This document shows positions 49,205-61,600 of a stretch of 64,000 bases of DNA, in pieces. Positions within the stretch are counted from its first letter, which is position 1. The number at the start of each line of letters is the position of its first letter. Source of the stretch: Rotaria sordida (lineage: Eukaryota > Rotifera > Eurotatoria > Philodinida > Philodinidae); the NCBI GenBank assembly GCA_905250125.1, contig CAJNOL010000857.1, positions 34,314 to 98,313 of the forward strand, given 5' to 3'. The notes under the pieces were generated by a model, which saw only the letters and a list, made by a program, of their open reading frames with translations, was not told where the DNA came from and made no database searches. A program made the translations under genes and the position numbers.

Positions 49205-51870
49205 TTTTTGACATCTAAAACTAAAGAAAAATAATTACATGTTATATTAAAAAAAATAAACGAACTTCCCTATCTTACCTTCATAAATCATCTTTTATCA
49301 ACATGCGTACGGTCATTAACGTATCTCATGTCGAGATCATTAAGCAAGATCGTCCATTATTTGCATACGATTGACAGCACAATTTTAAAAAATTCAAATT
49401 AAGATAATATGATATAAGATTATCAGGATAAAATGTTCCGCATGCACTCCTTTCACATTCCGTTGAATTTGTTGGTGAAATCGAATATACGTTGAGTAAA
49501 AGCAGAACATTCTTCTGCTGATCACTAAAAAGATTATTCTTTGGCTGTTTTAGTATAATAAAGTTTTTACAAAACTCTTTTACTGGATAATCAGTTAGAA
49601 GACTATTTATATAATCACTTAATCCAAGTTTGAGAGACCCTCATTTATTGGGGAACATAGGTGAAATTAAAGTCTACAAAGCTTTTATACTTTTTTCGCA
49701 AAAACTCGAGTGCAGATTGAAGGTATTCATTTGAAATAACATCTTTCTTGGGTCGAATCGAACATTGAGGAATTCAAATGAGAAAGATATTCATTTTTAA
49801 ATGATTTTCGTAATTGAATTTGAGTTTAAAAACAAACAAACCGCGTGCAATTGAAAAAAACTTAAAATAAATGATACACATAAAATGTAAATGGACTTAC
49901 CAAGTACAGATTTATGAACATCATGTTGCATATGTATTAAAAAAGTGAATTTATTATCTGTTGTTGAGTTTAACAGCTTCTGTACGCATGCATGTTCACC
50001 ACTTGATACACAAGAATCAGACATTGCTTTCTGTAAACATCCTAATAATGCTTGAGATTCTAAATAAAATCAATTCAAAAATATCTTTTCACAATATTTT
50101 GACGTATGAAGATCTGGTTGAATATTCATTACTATCAGTTTAATACAGTCGCGAATTGACGACTATCGAACATCAAAAATTTTGTTTTAATTAAAGTTGC
50201 GAAGCTTACATTGTAGATTGGAGATCATGGTAAAATAGTAATAGATTTTACTGATCATTGATTCGAGTTTGACGATAGAACCAGACATAGACATTTTATT
50301 ATCTACAATGGACAGAAAATTAAACTCTACAGATTTTGATGCAGAAAACAATAGATATTTTTACTGTTTAATTGTATTATGATTGAGAACCAACAATTGA
50401 GAAGGAAGGCGTCACATACGTACTTGATTCCAAACTGTCAGTAACTGGATGATTACGTCATTTTGCAATTACATCGTTATTTGTACCTAAAAATTTTTCA
50501 TAATGCTTACGAAGTTCATATAGTAAATCAGTATGACTTTCACCTTTAAATATTGAGGCATTTTCTGTGGGTAACCAGCACGAATTTCATGGTTTTTATA
50601 TTCTCTTTTGCTTATAAGCTAGCAAGAGTTTTAACGATATCTTTGACAGCAGAATCACCTTGTAAGTCCAATAGCCCATGGTAAGAAATTGTAGCTTCAT
50701 TATCTTCGACATATTGAACATAAACAACATGCGTTTTTTCAGTTGTTCTTGTTGTTGACTAGTTCATCATCCAACCTACAAGAATGAAAATGGTATTTCG
50801 ATTAAAGATTTAACATTAACATACCGACAACTAGACTTGCTTTCAAATTTTCAATTAGTTCTTCATGAAAGTAGCTCGATATATACTGAATAAAACAAAA
50901 TACAGCCTTCCTATTTCTATACTTGATACTGAAAACTTCTGCTGGCAACAACATCATCCATAACTCCTTTAATGGTATAAATAACGATATAATACGGCTG
51001 ATTCAATTATTTTGCTGGTCTAAGTATATGCAAGTCATCATAAGATTTTGTAGTTTGTGCGTGTTTATTTAGCTATCTTGATTGAATTAGAAGCCGATAA
51101 GATTGAGATCTGCAGAACATGATTAAATCTTGTTCTTTGGCTTGCCTATGTGCATTGCTCTCCTCTTTATGAAGTTTTATTTTACCAAATGAAAATGTTT
51201 TCTTTTCCTACAAGAATAATCGGCAGTTTGCAAATTACAAAAATTTTTACTAAATGTATAAAAAGAACAATTAACATTTTATTATAGTGAACATAGTAGA
51301 TGTATCATTGTTTTAAAACAAAAACATTGTTCTATAACAGTATGACTCACTATTAGAACTTCAAATTTTTTCATATTATTCACATAAAATGACAACCCAT
51401 TGAATTGTTTAAAAACAATCATCAAGTAAATCTTTCAATTCATGTACTAAAACTATCGACAACATATGTTTTATATTGTACTTCAGGTCATTTTTCCGAA
51501 GTAGATAAATACTGAGTACGATGTTTAGATCGTGTAATTGTCAAATTCATCTTTTCACCAACTTTACCATTCTTCTATAAATTATAATTATGATCGAATC
51601 AAGAACTGAGTAACTTATCACATAAATTTTTTATTCATAACATTCACTTCCGAAACTAATTTTTCTTGTTCAACAAGTAATAATGATGGAGATGGACTTG
51701 ATGAAAAAGAAGATGGAACTGATGATGATCAAGATCCAATCGATGATAATATTTCAATTTCTTCCTCAACTATAGAAAAAACATGTTTTGATGCAGCTTC
51801 ATTTTTACCCTAAAATTCATCTAATGTTAATTGAGTTTTATCCACAAAAGTTAAATCTAGAATAGAAATA
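49205..51870 (-). pseudogene. hAT-superfamily (ZMYM1/DUF4371-like) transposase-derived gene, heavily decayed
   Basis: Conserved blocks of a hAT-derived protein are strung along the minus strand in the right order, with stops and frame changes between them. They are an acidic/Ser-rich N-terminus (about 51,650-51,870), a zinc-finger-like KIKLHKEESNAHRQAK (about 51,130-51,185), YFHEELIENLKASLVV (about 50,840-50,900), and, past a putative 50-base intron, KTHVVYVQYVEDNEATISYH (about 50,660-50,740). C-terminal dimerisation block pieces follow (NVYSISPTNSTECERSA, about 49,440-49,500). The expected catalytic/DEST region reads with a stop in it. No terminal repeats were identified. It could be a dead transposon or a dead domesticated copy. 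Confidence 0.7.
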
Positions 51871-52254
51871 GAAACAAAAAAATCCATATGAACATTGGTA
51901 TAAAAAGCAAAAGCTCGAATTAGGACTAGAGCCAGTCATGTATGTTTCATATTGGAATTGAAAACAGTGATGTATATAAACAGAGCTCGAGAAAGAACAG
52001 AAGCTATATATAGCTAATGATAATATTAACCGAAAGAGGTCACAATCTACTATAATCTATCTAGACATGGAGTTTAATTTAATACTACATACTTCTTTTG
52101 CAGGTACAGATATCAAAATGTAAGTTTCTTCAGCAAAGTATACTACTTATAGTTTGTTTTTTCGGAATAACGTGTAAAACAGTGTATACATCAAAAACAG
52201 TAGATGTTATGTATATTTTACTTCTACTTGAAATATCTGCTATTGCAAGCACTC

Positions 52255-52760
52255 GTGCGGATGGTTGTGGGTATCGGTGTTGGTATAGATGAAGAGAATA
52301 TTCACATCCTCAATTAGACTTACTATCATTGAAAATTGAAATTCAACGTAGCTAAAGATAGTACGGACAATGATTGGTAAACGTGACTACTTTCCAATAC
52401 AATCAATCACAAGAACTACATAGGTCTGCTATAAATCTGTCTTGACAAAATTGGTTACTCTTTGTCAAACGACTTTCTGTCGAAAATAAGTTTCATCGAA
52501 AATTATTTTACCAAAAACAGTTGTGAAGCTCGCTGATTATTACGACGCCTTTGAGTTCAGATAGTATTTGTCGAAACTAAAGGGAAATGTGGTTCAGTCT
52601 ATGTGTACACTATTCGTTTGTCGCCACCAATGTCTTTTAGGGAATGTCTTACGGCAAAAATTATTTTCGATGGAAAAGCTTTGCGACGAAAAGCAATAAG
52701 TCATCGTCAACTGATGACGATATCAACCTAGCAAAGAATAGAACAGCAAATAGTCTTGAC
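52255..52760. repeat. G-rich/C-rich hairpin followed by TTGTCGAAA word cluster
   Basis: GGATGGTTGTGGGTATCGGTG and ATTCACATCCTC form the hairpin at 52,258-52,312. From 52,440 to 52,760 come repeated CTTTGTCAAACGAC, TCTGTCGAAAATAAG, ATCGAAAATTA, TTGTCGAAACTAA, TTTGTCGCC, TGCGACGAAAAGC and GACGACTTGACGTCG. Confidence 0.5.
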
Positions 52761-54689
52761 GACTTGACGTCGTTCCATATTAAGATTCAACCATCGATAT
52801 TCGTTGATGAAATTAGAAAATGTTTACATGACGCAATGCGAACAACTAGAGCTATCCAAATATCTGATTCTTAAGAGTAAAATTCAAATTTGTCACACAA
52901 CGTTTAGTCGTAAATTTCTATTTGCGATATAATTTTGTGCTTCGATATTTGCCCTTTTTATTCTACTATCCTTTAATTTGATAAGCATTACCGACATTAA
53001 AGTTTTCATCACACACTTTATCATTGAAAAAGTCGCGATCACTTGAAGCAAGATTAATTTCAAGATTTCTAGCTAGGTACGGCTTCGAGGATGTAAATCT
53101 CATCTAGTAGTATGAGTCTCTAGTCATCAAAGAGCAAGCAATTCTACATTTCATTCGGAGCCTGAAAAATATGCATAGATGATTTCATGAATAATCAATT
53201 ACCAAAATTTCTTTCAGTTTTATCAACAAATGAATGACGTATTTATGGAGTAGTCATTGTCTAATTTCTACAGAGAATAGAGACTAATCTTTTCTTTATC
53301 CCTCACAGAAGATTAACTGATAAAATTGGCTTGCTCCATAGAAAGCAACCGAGTTGTCGTTCTTCGTTTGCTTCTTTTAATGCTGTGCGAATCACAGCAT
53401 TTATCTAGCCCTTCCCAATTTTTTTTCTTCCATTGTTTCTCCTAATTAATATGTGTGTCGAAAGATCATGTTTTGCGTAATATTCGTATCGATAATCAAA
53501 AATCAAAAAATATTCGTTAAAATTTTAGATCAACATATCGAAATCGAATCGATATTATCAGTTTATTGATCACAAGTACGACGTTCTATTTTCTTTCTTA
53601 AAGCTATCTATTAAAACGAATTTTTCTGAACTTTGTAATTTTTAATCTTCAACATAATTAAAATGAAGATAGCAACAAATGTTAGCTGCACCTCCCTTTG
53701 AATAATTGATTTTAGATATAACAATTGTAAATGGAGCTGATGAGACGCAATGTATCAAAGCAAGAACTAAGCAATCAAACTATAGGTATCATTAGAAACA
53801 TGCTAATACTTCTTAAATGAGTTCTCTTAGTAATGTGTTTCGCAATGACAACCTTTCACTTTCTTTCTCACTTTGATGAGCTGCTGGATGACAACGTCAA
53901 TTTTGCGATTTACAGCGACAGAAAAAGAAATTATTCCACTAAAAGGTTAACATCGTTTGAACGAAAGCATTATGTATTCAACCGTAAAAATGATTATTCA
54001 TTTTTTAATGAGATATCGGTATTTAATGCGATGCGAAGCAAAACATTAGCATAATCGTACCAAGTGTTTTCTCTTATGAATGCAGTGTGAAGCACAGGAT
54101 TCATGTAGCCTTTCTCGAGTTTTTTTTCGCTTGCTTCTTCTATCAAGACACGAAACGAGAATTCGTATTTTCTATCGCAATCATCTCGAAAATCAAAAGT
54201 CAGAGAGTAATCGTCGAAATGTGAGACGAACATATAGAGATCGGTGGATAGAAAGCTTGAACGTCCTGTACATGGATAGCTACTTACTTAAGTAATGTGA
54301 GTGACAAAAATAAAGAATGATGCATTCTCCACTCGAAATTGTGCACGACCAAGGTTGATCATGCATCCAGTCACATAGCACGTTTGTCATTGCAGACTAT
54401 TCTGTTACCATCTGAGATCTTCAGACGATCTTCATAATCTCTCAACATATATTACTATTTATGAGAATTGTTTAGTCGCTTTATTTGATCACCACTGTAT
54501 TGTTCACATATGCGTGTAGAAAGTAAAAAATGTAATATATGCCGTGTAAAAGGTTGAGAAATATGGTAAGTAATGCAAAATACAATGTAGAGACAGTCAG
54601 CAAGGCGTCAAGATACTTCTGTACTTGCACAAAGCAAAATAAAATATGACAGCTTGCGAGTACTTGTTCTGTGGCTGGATAGGATTAAC

Positions 54690-55345
54690 TCTCTATTTGC
54701 ATTGCAATTAGATATGAGACAGTTTTATATAAGTTCTCTGAACTGGAACTATTAGCAACAGGTCAAGTTCAAATAGGTGCTGCAATTCATAACAAGCTGA
54801 TTTCATATGAGCTGAAACCAGACGCCAGCTCTTCCAACCAGGTCAACTGAGCTCGAACTGTCATTTTCTCATAAGGATCGATCCTCAGATTCATCACTAG
54901 TTAAACTCAAGTTTCCAATACTGAGTCAGAAGTATTCTAATTTTAGAGCTGATTCGTGCCATAAAAGAACACTTTTGTTTCGTATTTGGGAACCCAGACT
55001 CAATTAATCGTGGAAGTAAGTATCCGCTCTCATCGGAGCAGGAACAGTCCAAGTTCAGTCGTACTGCTTGGAAGAATTGGTTCACAATTCCAATTCAACT
55101 CAGCTGAACCGGTCATCGGCGCCAGTTTCACAGAAGTGAGCTGCTCAGAATTTTCTGATCAAATGGAGTGAACTGGTCACTAGTTTCAGCTCATTCGAAT
55201 TTGAGTTGGTCATTCAGTTCTTCCATTCAGTTCTCACGAACTGCTGAAATGAAACCACCATCTACCTAATTGCAACAACCGTCTGTACATGGAATACCAA
55301 GGATGTGGGTGTGAGTCTGCTCTTCCGCATGACCCACATCCTCCA
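54690..55345. repeat. GAACTGAGTTC word cluster followed by G-rich/C-rich hairpin
   Basis: More than twelve variants of GAACTGAG or CTCAGTTC (for example CTGAACTGGAACT, GTCAACTGAGCTCGAACTG, ATTCAACTCAGCTGAACCGG, GGTCATTCAGTTC, CGAACTGCTGAAATGA) fill about 560 bases. About 45 bases later GGATGTGGGTGTGAG and GACCCACATCC form a hairpin at 55,302-55,345. Confidence 0.6.
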
Positions 55346-55704
55346 CGATTTCATATTTGAATCTTGTTGCCTTCGAGAGAGTCACCCATCGTATTAATTG
55401 AAAAATATTGACCACAGTACTTTGATATGGCTTCTAACTTCACAAAATTTTGAGAAACAACATGACTTAGATGGAATACTTTAATCCTTTAACTTTATGT
55501 GAATCGATCATTCCCTAGTGCTAAACTTATCGTCTAGTTGTAATCGTTCTCGATTTATTCAAAAAATACAACGAACAACATCCTTTATTGCAAGAATCTG
55601 CAGTGATATATTGAGTTTCTAGTGAAATGCATTCGTAGTAATCTTGTGCATGATGAAATTCAAATTCCTTTTAACGAATGAGTTTAACTATGAATATGAC
55701 ACGT

Positions 55705-56801
55705 TCAAAGAATAATTTTGAAGACAGATTTTCTGCTATACACTTTGGAATGTGTGTTCGAATTACAATACGATTTTTGCAAAAACTTCGATGGAATTTG
55801 ATTTTTCGATGTTGTTATTAATGTTTCTTGCACTTGAGGTTCGGTATATGAAGCAAATATAGCTGTTAAAGATGGTTGAATTTGTTGTTTTGATTGTTCT
55901 CGTATCAAACTCATATTCATCTCACATAATCTTGCCAATTCATTTGCGTTATCTTTCATACGTTGTGCAAATTCTAAATGTGATTTCAAATTTTCTTCTG
56001 TAATATATTTATAGTTTTTCATAAAATATTTTCCAATTTCTTGTCGTCGTTTGATCATATTGCTTGAATCAATCATCTGCTGCCGTTGTCTTATTTCTTC
56101 TTCAGTCAACATACCCCAAGTCCTATAGCGGATGGCTCGATTCGACATAGCATTGGAATGGTACATGGAATAAAAAGTCGACCCTCCATAGGAACAATAA
56201 TACGATCGAGGCAAAAGTCCAAAATACTCAACACCCTGTAGATTACTTGTGGATGAATTAGTTGTCCATGGTGAAGATTGTTTTGTATAGGGACGAAGAG
56301 ATAGTTTTGGATTTTGCAGAAATTCATTCAACATTAGCAATGATGCATTATTAATATCACCATCAGTATTTAAGCATATCTGTTGTTCCATTCCATTGTT
56401 TTCACTTTCATATTTTTGATTATCTGAATACGATACAAAATAGAAAGCGTAAAATAAGCTAATAGGCAAACATTTTTTAAAAGCTTACATGTACTTGGAG
56501 AATATTGTTCATATTGATCGTTTCTCACATCTTCTGTGTACTGATCTTTCGCTTCGCGTATAGCAACTTCTGCTTTTTCAAGAACAATTTTCTTTTCGTC
56601 TTCAACTATCTCCGGTTTTCCCAAACTAATCAAATGTTCTATATTCATTTCATGAATTAATTTTCGTTGTTCAACGCTTAGGGGACTATGCAATTTTGTA
56701 ATTTTTCGATCATGTAGAGCCACTTGGTTTTGTGCCGAAATAGTTGTTCCACTGGATATTTGCTGCTTTAGAGAAATGTCACGGGGACTTGTATATTGTA
56801 A
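55705..56801 (-). CDS. unknown protein, two exons visible, 5' end not resolved
   Basis: Exons 56489-56801 and 55705-56423 join in phase 1 (short 65-base intron) to about 344 codons ending in a stop at 55705. The upstream exon starts after an acceptor (CTTTAG|TTACAA), and its first ATG in frame is near 56648 (MNIEHL), so a further 5' exon is likely but not found. I recognise no domain. The first half is acidic/basic and helical (EDEKKIVLEKAEVAIREAKDQ), the middle is Ser/Tyr-rich, and the second half has charged helices (EEEIRQRQQMIDSSNMIKRRQ, EENLKSHLEFAQRMK) suggestive of coiled coil. It could be a cytoskeletal or scaffold protein. No signal peptide or membrane segment. Confidence 0.6.
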
Positions 56802-58624
56802 CTAAAGGACAAGTACTCTGGTAGAAATGTAAGTGATTTATATAGAAAATTTACCAGTAATTTTGTGAAATACGATCAAAAGATATTGTTTCACAGTATA
56901 TATTTCGAAAAGTTCAAACCTCTTGTCCTTATAGACCGGCAAAAACGATCCTCTTACAAAATTCTACAACCTCACGATAATTAGAAATCTCTTAAAAAGC
57001 CGTGTCTAATAATTGAAACTGGAATGTAAGTAAATGATGCCATCGAGATGTGCGCAGATGGTGAAAAGTGCATTGATGTCCTGAATAGTCTGTCTGTTAG
57101 TCTGATTTAATTTTCTCATTGTAATGCCTTGATACTGTCTGAGTACTAATTATGTAGTTCATCATGATGTATTCTTAGCGTTCTTAAAATATATCAAGAT
57201 CTGATGTTTGTGAATGACAATCAACAATTTTCTCAGTAAACTGACAGCGTTCATTACTTTACAATACCATGATATCCAATATATATATTGATTCGAAATT
57301 ATACAATATAAAGTCGCGAACTATTATTTGACTTTAATTGAAAAATTTTATTTGTACTATTTTAGATGACTTACTATGTTTGTAGATGAAACGAGACTCA
57401 CATGAAGAAAATAGTTTAGAGTCAATGAAAAGGATAAAACTCAACTATTTTAATGTTGAAATATGATTCAGAAGAGTCTTAACCAAACCAAGTTATCAAT
57501 AAAGTCACAGAATCCACACTGACTTCTATGTTGCCCATGGACGCTATGGATACAAAACCCTTAGAAAAGTTTTGGTTTGACTTCAGAAGCTCTAATTATG
57601 CTGCTAAATGTATTAGATGAAAGTTATGATATGATACACGATGCACATACACAATAGCACGACAATAGAAAACGATTGAAAGTACCCAAGGGACAACGTT
57701 TCATAACATCTCATGTTTTTTTTTGCGAAGCGTTCTTCCTCTGAATTTCTCTATGCTGACTACTAAACAAGGGTGCGCATACACGAAAAAAAAACTACTT
57801 AGATATGTGAAAAAAACTGATAAACGTCATGCGAAAATAGTAGTTCCTTTGCTTTTCTAGATGTGATTAAACCAAATAGTAATGGAACCAGTTCAGAAAA
57901 CGTGCAGTAAAATGATGTCAAACTTCATATGAAATAATGTAAATAACAGGTTTGACTATATTTGCAGATAAATCCATAATTACATGGACACAGATCTCTG
58001 ATGAAAGATGAAATAGTGGCTTATAAATAATAATGAAAATCAATCAGCCAATGGTGACGATGATGGAGTAAATCAACATCTCTTTAGTTTCAACGAAATT
58101 TCGTTAAAAGCTTCTACTTTAAATATAAACATATCCAATATGGTTAACTGCTCAATCAAACGATGGCTATACTAATAAGAAAACGTCCATGAACATTGAT
58201 TCATGTTCGAAATGAAGTTTTCCCATCGGTTGGAGTCTAATGCTTGAAGGATCCGGGATGATATATTGTTCTTTCTTAGTAATAGCTTTATTATTAATCT
58301 TTCAATCAATGACTAATGATTATCATGAAAATTTGAATTATAACTATGTTTATTGATTTTCAGAAGTACATAGTTTTCAAGAAGATTCCATTTCTTGAAA
58401 AACTATCAAATGTTCGCCCTTTTTGTCAAATTTGACATTAGAAGTTCATACTAAAATGGAAAAGAGTTTGTATGAACCACCATACTTATTTACGGGCAGA
58501 ATTTTAGACATTTGACTTTTATGAAGTATCCTGGTCATAAAGTCTAAAGCTGAATAATAGGTGTTAATTAAAAAGAAAAGTCTAGCAGCATTAAATCCGT
58601 TTATATTTTTTAGTTTCATTCAGT
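56802..58624. other. intergenic between two minus-strand genes
   Basis: No gene seen. AT-rich, with no repeat recognised. Confidence 0.4.
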
Positions 58625-61600
58625 CTAATCTAACCAGTAATGTCTTATTTCAGCCCAAGAATATTCTATTTTAAGCTCTTCATGTTCAAATTTCTTCCAA
58701 AGCATTGTAAACGACAAAAATAATTCATTCTCATTCCTGAAAATCTACCCAAAAATATTCATGCTACATACTATTTTTCAATGGAATATTAAAACACATG
58801 ATACTCACTATTTCTAACAGTAATTTGTCAAATACTAGATCAAACTGCTTTTCCGACCCGAACATTTGAAAATATGAACGGTTCACTAGTAGTTGTTGTA
58901 GCCAATCAACTGGTGTGCAATTTTGAATTGTGACGGGAATGATTTGTTTGCTAATTTGACTGGCATACTTTGCTTCTTTTTCACAATGTTCATCCTCAAA
59001 ATAATTTTCACTGATATAAAGAATAATGCAATCAGATTTCTCTATTTGAGACAATGTATCACTGTGATTGCTTACTCCATTGGAGCTAAGCCACAAGGAA
59101 AATCCTTCATCTATGAGATGATTTGCTAAATGATGGCATGCAACCGAGTCCTCTTGGCAATAACTTAGCATGACATTATAACATATGGAAGATTCAGCTG
59201 TTGCTGTAAGATCTGATGTTAGAAATTGAATAGTGGACATCGGGAGTGATGTTTCAAATAACAATTGTTGTAAGTGTTGTTTTTCTTCAATTAGTGCAAC
59301 TGTCAGGCGATATTTTTGTTTCGCTTCGTGTATACCAATGATCGAACCTTTTAGTTTGATTCGTTGATCACTGCTAATTTGCGGCAAAATGCATCTATCA
59401 TTACAATATTTATAATAGGCATTGATCAAATACTGATTCCAATCATTGAATCCATCCAACTCTACTTCAGCCATACATCGTTTCAAATAATTGCTTATTT
59501 TTTCCTGACACTTTAGTAAATATACTTGCTTTGATGATGTCAGTGTAATTGTAATAGCTAGAACAAATGACAAAAAAGTACTTTCAACACGATTAGCTAA
59601 CGATTCTCTATCGAACTCTTCAAGGAAATAACTCGAGACCATCATCACTCTGTATGATGAATGTGATATGTATTGAACTGAAAAAATTGTATTTATAGGA
59701 CGGAACAGATTTTATTCAGATTGTATCCAATATTTTTGGATCTTTCAGCCTTAAGAAAAGCTTTTGAATCAAAATAATCGTCGTTGATACTATCACATAT
59801 TCTTGAACTTCCATGTATGATCTCTATCAAACTGTAGGAAGATTAAATTCTCGTATCACGAGCAACAGAAACTAGAGCTCAGCAGGCATTTCACTCTCGA
59901 AACCTGGAAGCCATATTTCGGAATCTTGAATTTAATCAAGCAACAACTTAAGAAAACATGTTTTTTTTTTAATAATGTTCATGATAATCAACTTGCATAT
60001 GAATTTATGCCGTTCATATCTCAGACTGTGTGCTCTAGCATTCGTTATATATATTCAGGTTTCTATACGTCTTTTTCGTCTACCTTTTTATGGGAGACTG
60101 TTATGTGTTCTAGTTTCCAAGAATGGGAACCTATCTCGCGTTCCCCATTCCTAGGAATAGACCACAGAAATAGCATCTCTAGATGATGGTATTTTTCTAA
60201 GTAGTCTTCTACGCACAATAAAATTTCACAAAACTATAAAAAATAAGTCGATTTTGAACAACAGGTGTCTCGCTAAAATTCTTGCTATTTCAGAATTTGG
60301 GGATTGCCTCACATGCACTCCTACCAACAAATCCTTAAAAAGTCTTCTTTTACACTTGCTTAGCATACGACTAAATCATAAAGTGTAAAGATGCAGACGA
60401 CAATACTAGAATTTCCACTACGACTGAAATTTTTAATACAAAAAAATTAGAGCTACAAACATTCGTCTAATGATGTTACTGTTTGTAATGAGTATGTCAA
60501 GTAGAAAGTCAAAAGGCAGTTTAACACTATCTTACTTGATGTTGGATAAAAAAGAGTTCCATAACTATTATCAATTATTTCCATCGTTGAAATTACTGTT
60601 AAAAATTCTTGATGTAACGTTTGCTGGTCAGGTAAGAGAATGAATGAGACTTTTAAACATGTTGATTTTAAGGATTGAATTTGACGCTGTGTCTCATAGA
60701 TCATTTCCTCGGCTACAATTTTTTCGTCGCTGCATGAATCAGGAACTGCAAATGCAATTGATTGAGTTTCCATATTCGAATGCTTATCTCCCATGACAAT
60801 ATATTGAATGACCTTCGATATGAATTTTCGCACAGATTCACGTAAGCTATTTCCATTGATGGGTACCATCATTGCTGATAATGACCAATTTACAAATAGA
60901 ATCTTTTTGCAACACAATCTACCAGCTGTTGTTTCAGTAATGAATGAAAGTGAATTCTTGCCACTTTTTTCCAATGGTTGTTGCACAATTTCCCCAGCTC
61001 GTTCAATAAGACTTTCCTTTAATCCATATGATACGGATGGAATAACAATTGTGTCGACCTAAAGTGTACATATCAAGAAGCGTTCATAATTATGTTTATA
61101 CATTAATTTTTTAGAACTTTCACAAATCTTTTTCGACTTTACTAATGAGAAATAAGAAAAAGTGATAGATTCATTTCACATCTGTCAGATAGTTGTCTAA
61201 CCTTTTGTGCAGCTATATCGCCGATAAGAACTTCAAATGATCCATTAGCTAATGTTGCTTGTCGGTGAACCATGGATGATGAACAGAATAAATCGGACTG
61301 TTCAATTATTCGTTTTGAAACAGAATAAGCCGTCGATGCAGTTTCAATTGCTTTTGGTATTGTACATGCTTTTAGTGTTGTTTCGATTTTAAGATCACAA
61401 TTGCAACGATTATTTTGAGCAATGGTTTTAACAACTAAGCTTGCTCGATTGGCAATATCATAATAGAATTCAGTTGTTTTGAATGTACACGTTGTTATGT
61501 GTGATAATAAAGTGTTGATCCGAGATTCAATTTCATCTTTCAATTGTGGTGGTGCATTAAATGCACGTTGTCGAATATTGAAGTGTGCACGATCGTTTTG

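Larger units (their letters stand above)
51871..55704. other. gene-free stretch with two composite repeats
   Basis: No gene. The leader-like frame 52098-52292 and frames 52644-52874, 53833-54054, 53994-54295 and 54897-55171 overlap repeat clusters or lack domains. A perfect small hairpin, AATGCTGTG-CGAAT-CACAGCATT, lies at about 53,379-53,401. Confidence 0.4.

Noticed and set aside
52098-52292. Leader-like 64-codon frame as a secreted peptide
   Set aside because: Its apparent Cys-rich end (DGCGYRCWYR) is the translation of the G-rich hairpin.
53379-53401. Perfect 9-bp hairpin as a terminator
   Set aside because: Not at a gene end, no T run directly follows, and this terminator type is not expected in a eukaryote.
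61142-61201. Minus-strand readthrough past 61202 as the end of a separate gene
   Set aside because: AAG|GTTAGA followed by CTTTAG|GTC at 61058 restores an uninterrupted macrodomain, so this is an intron.
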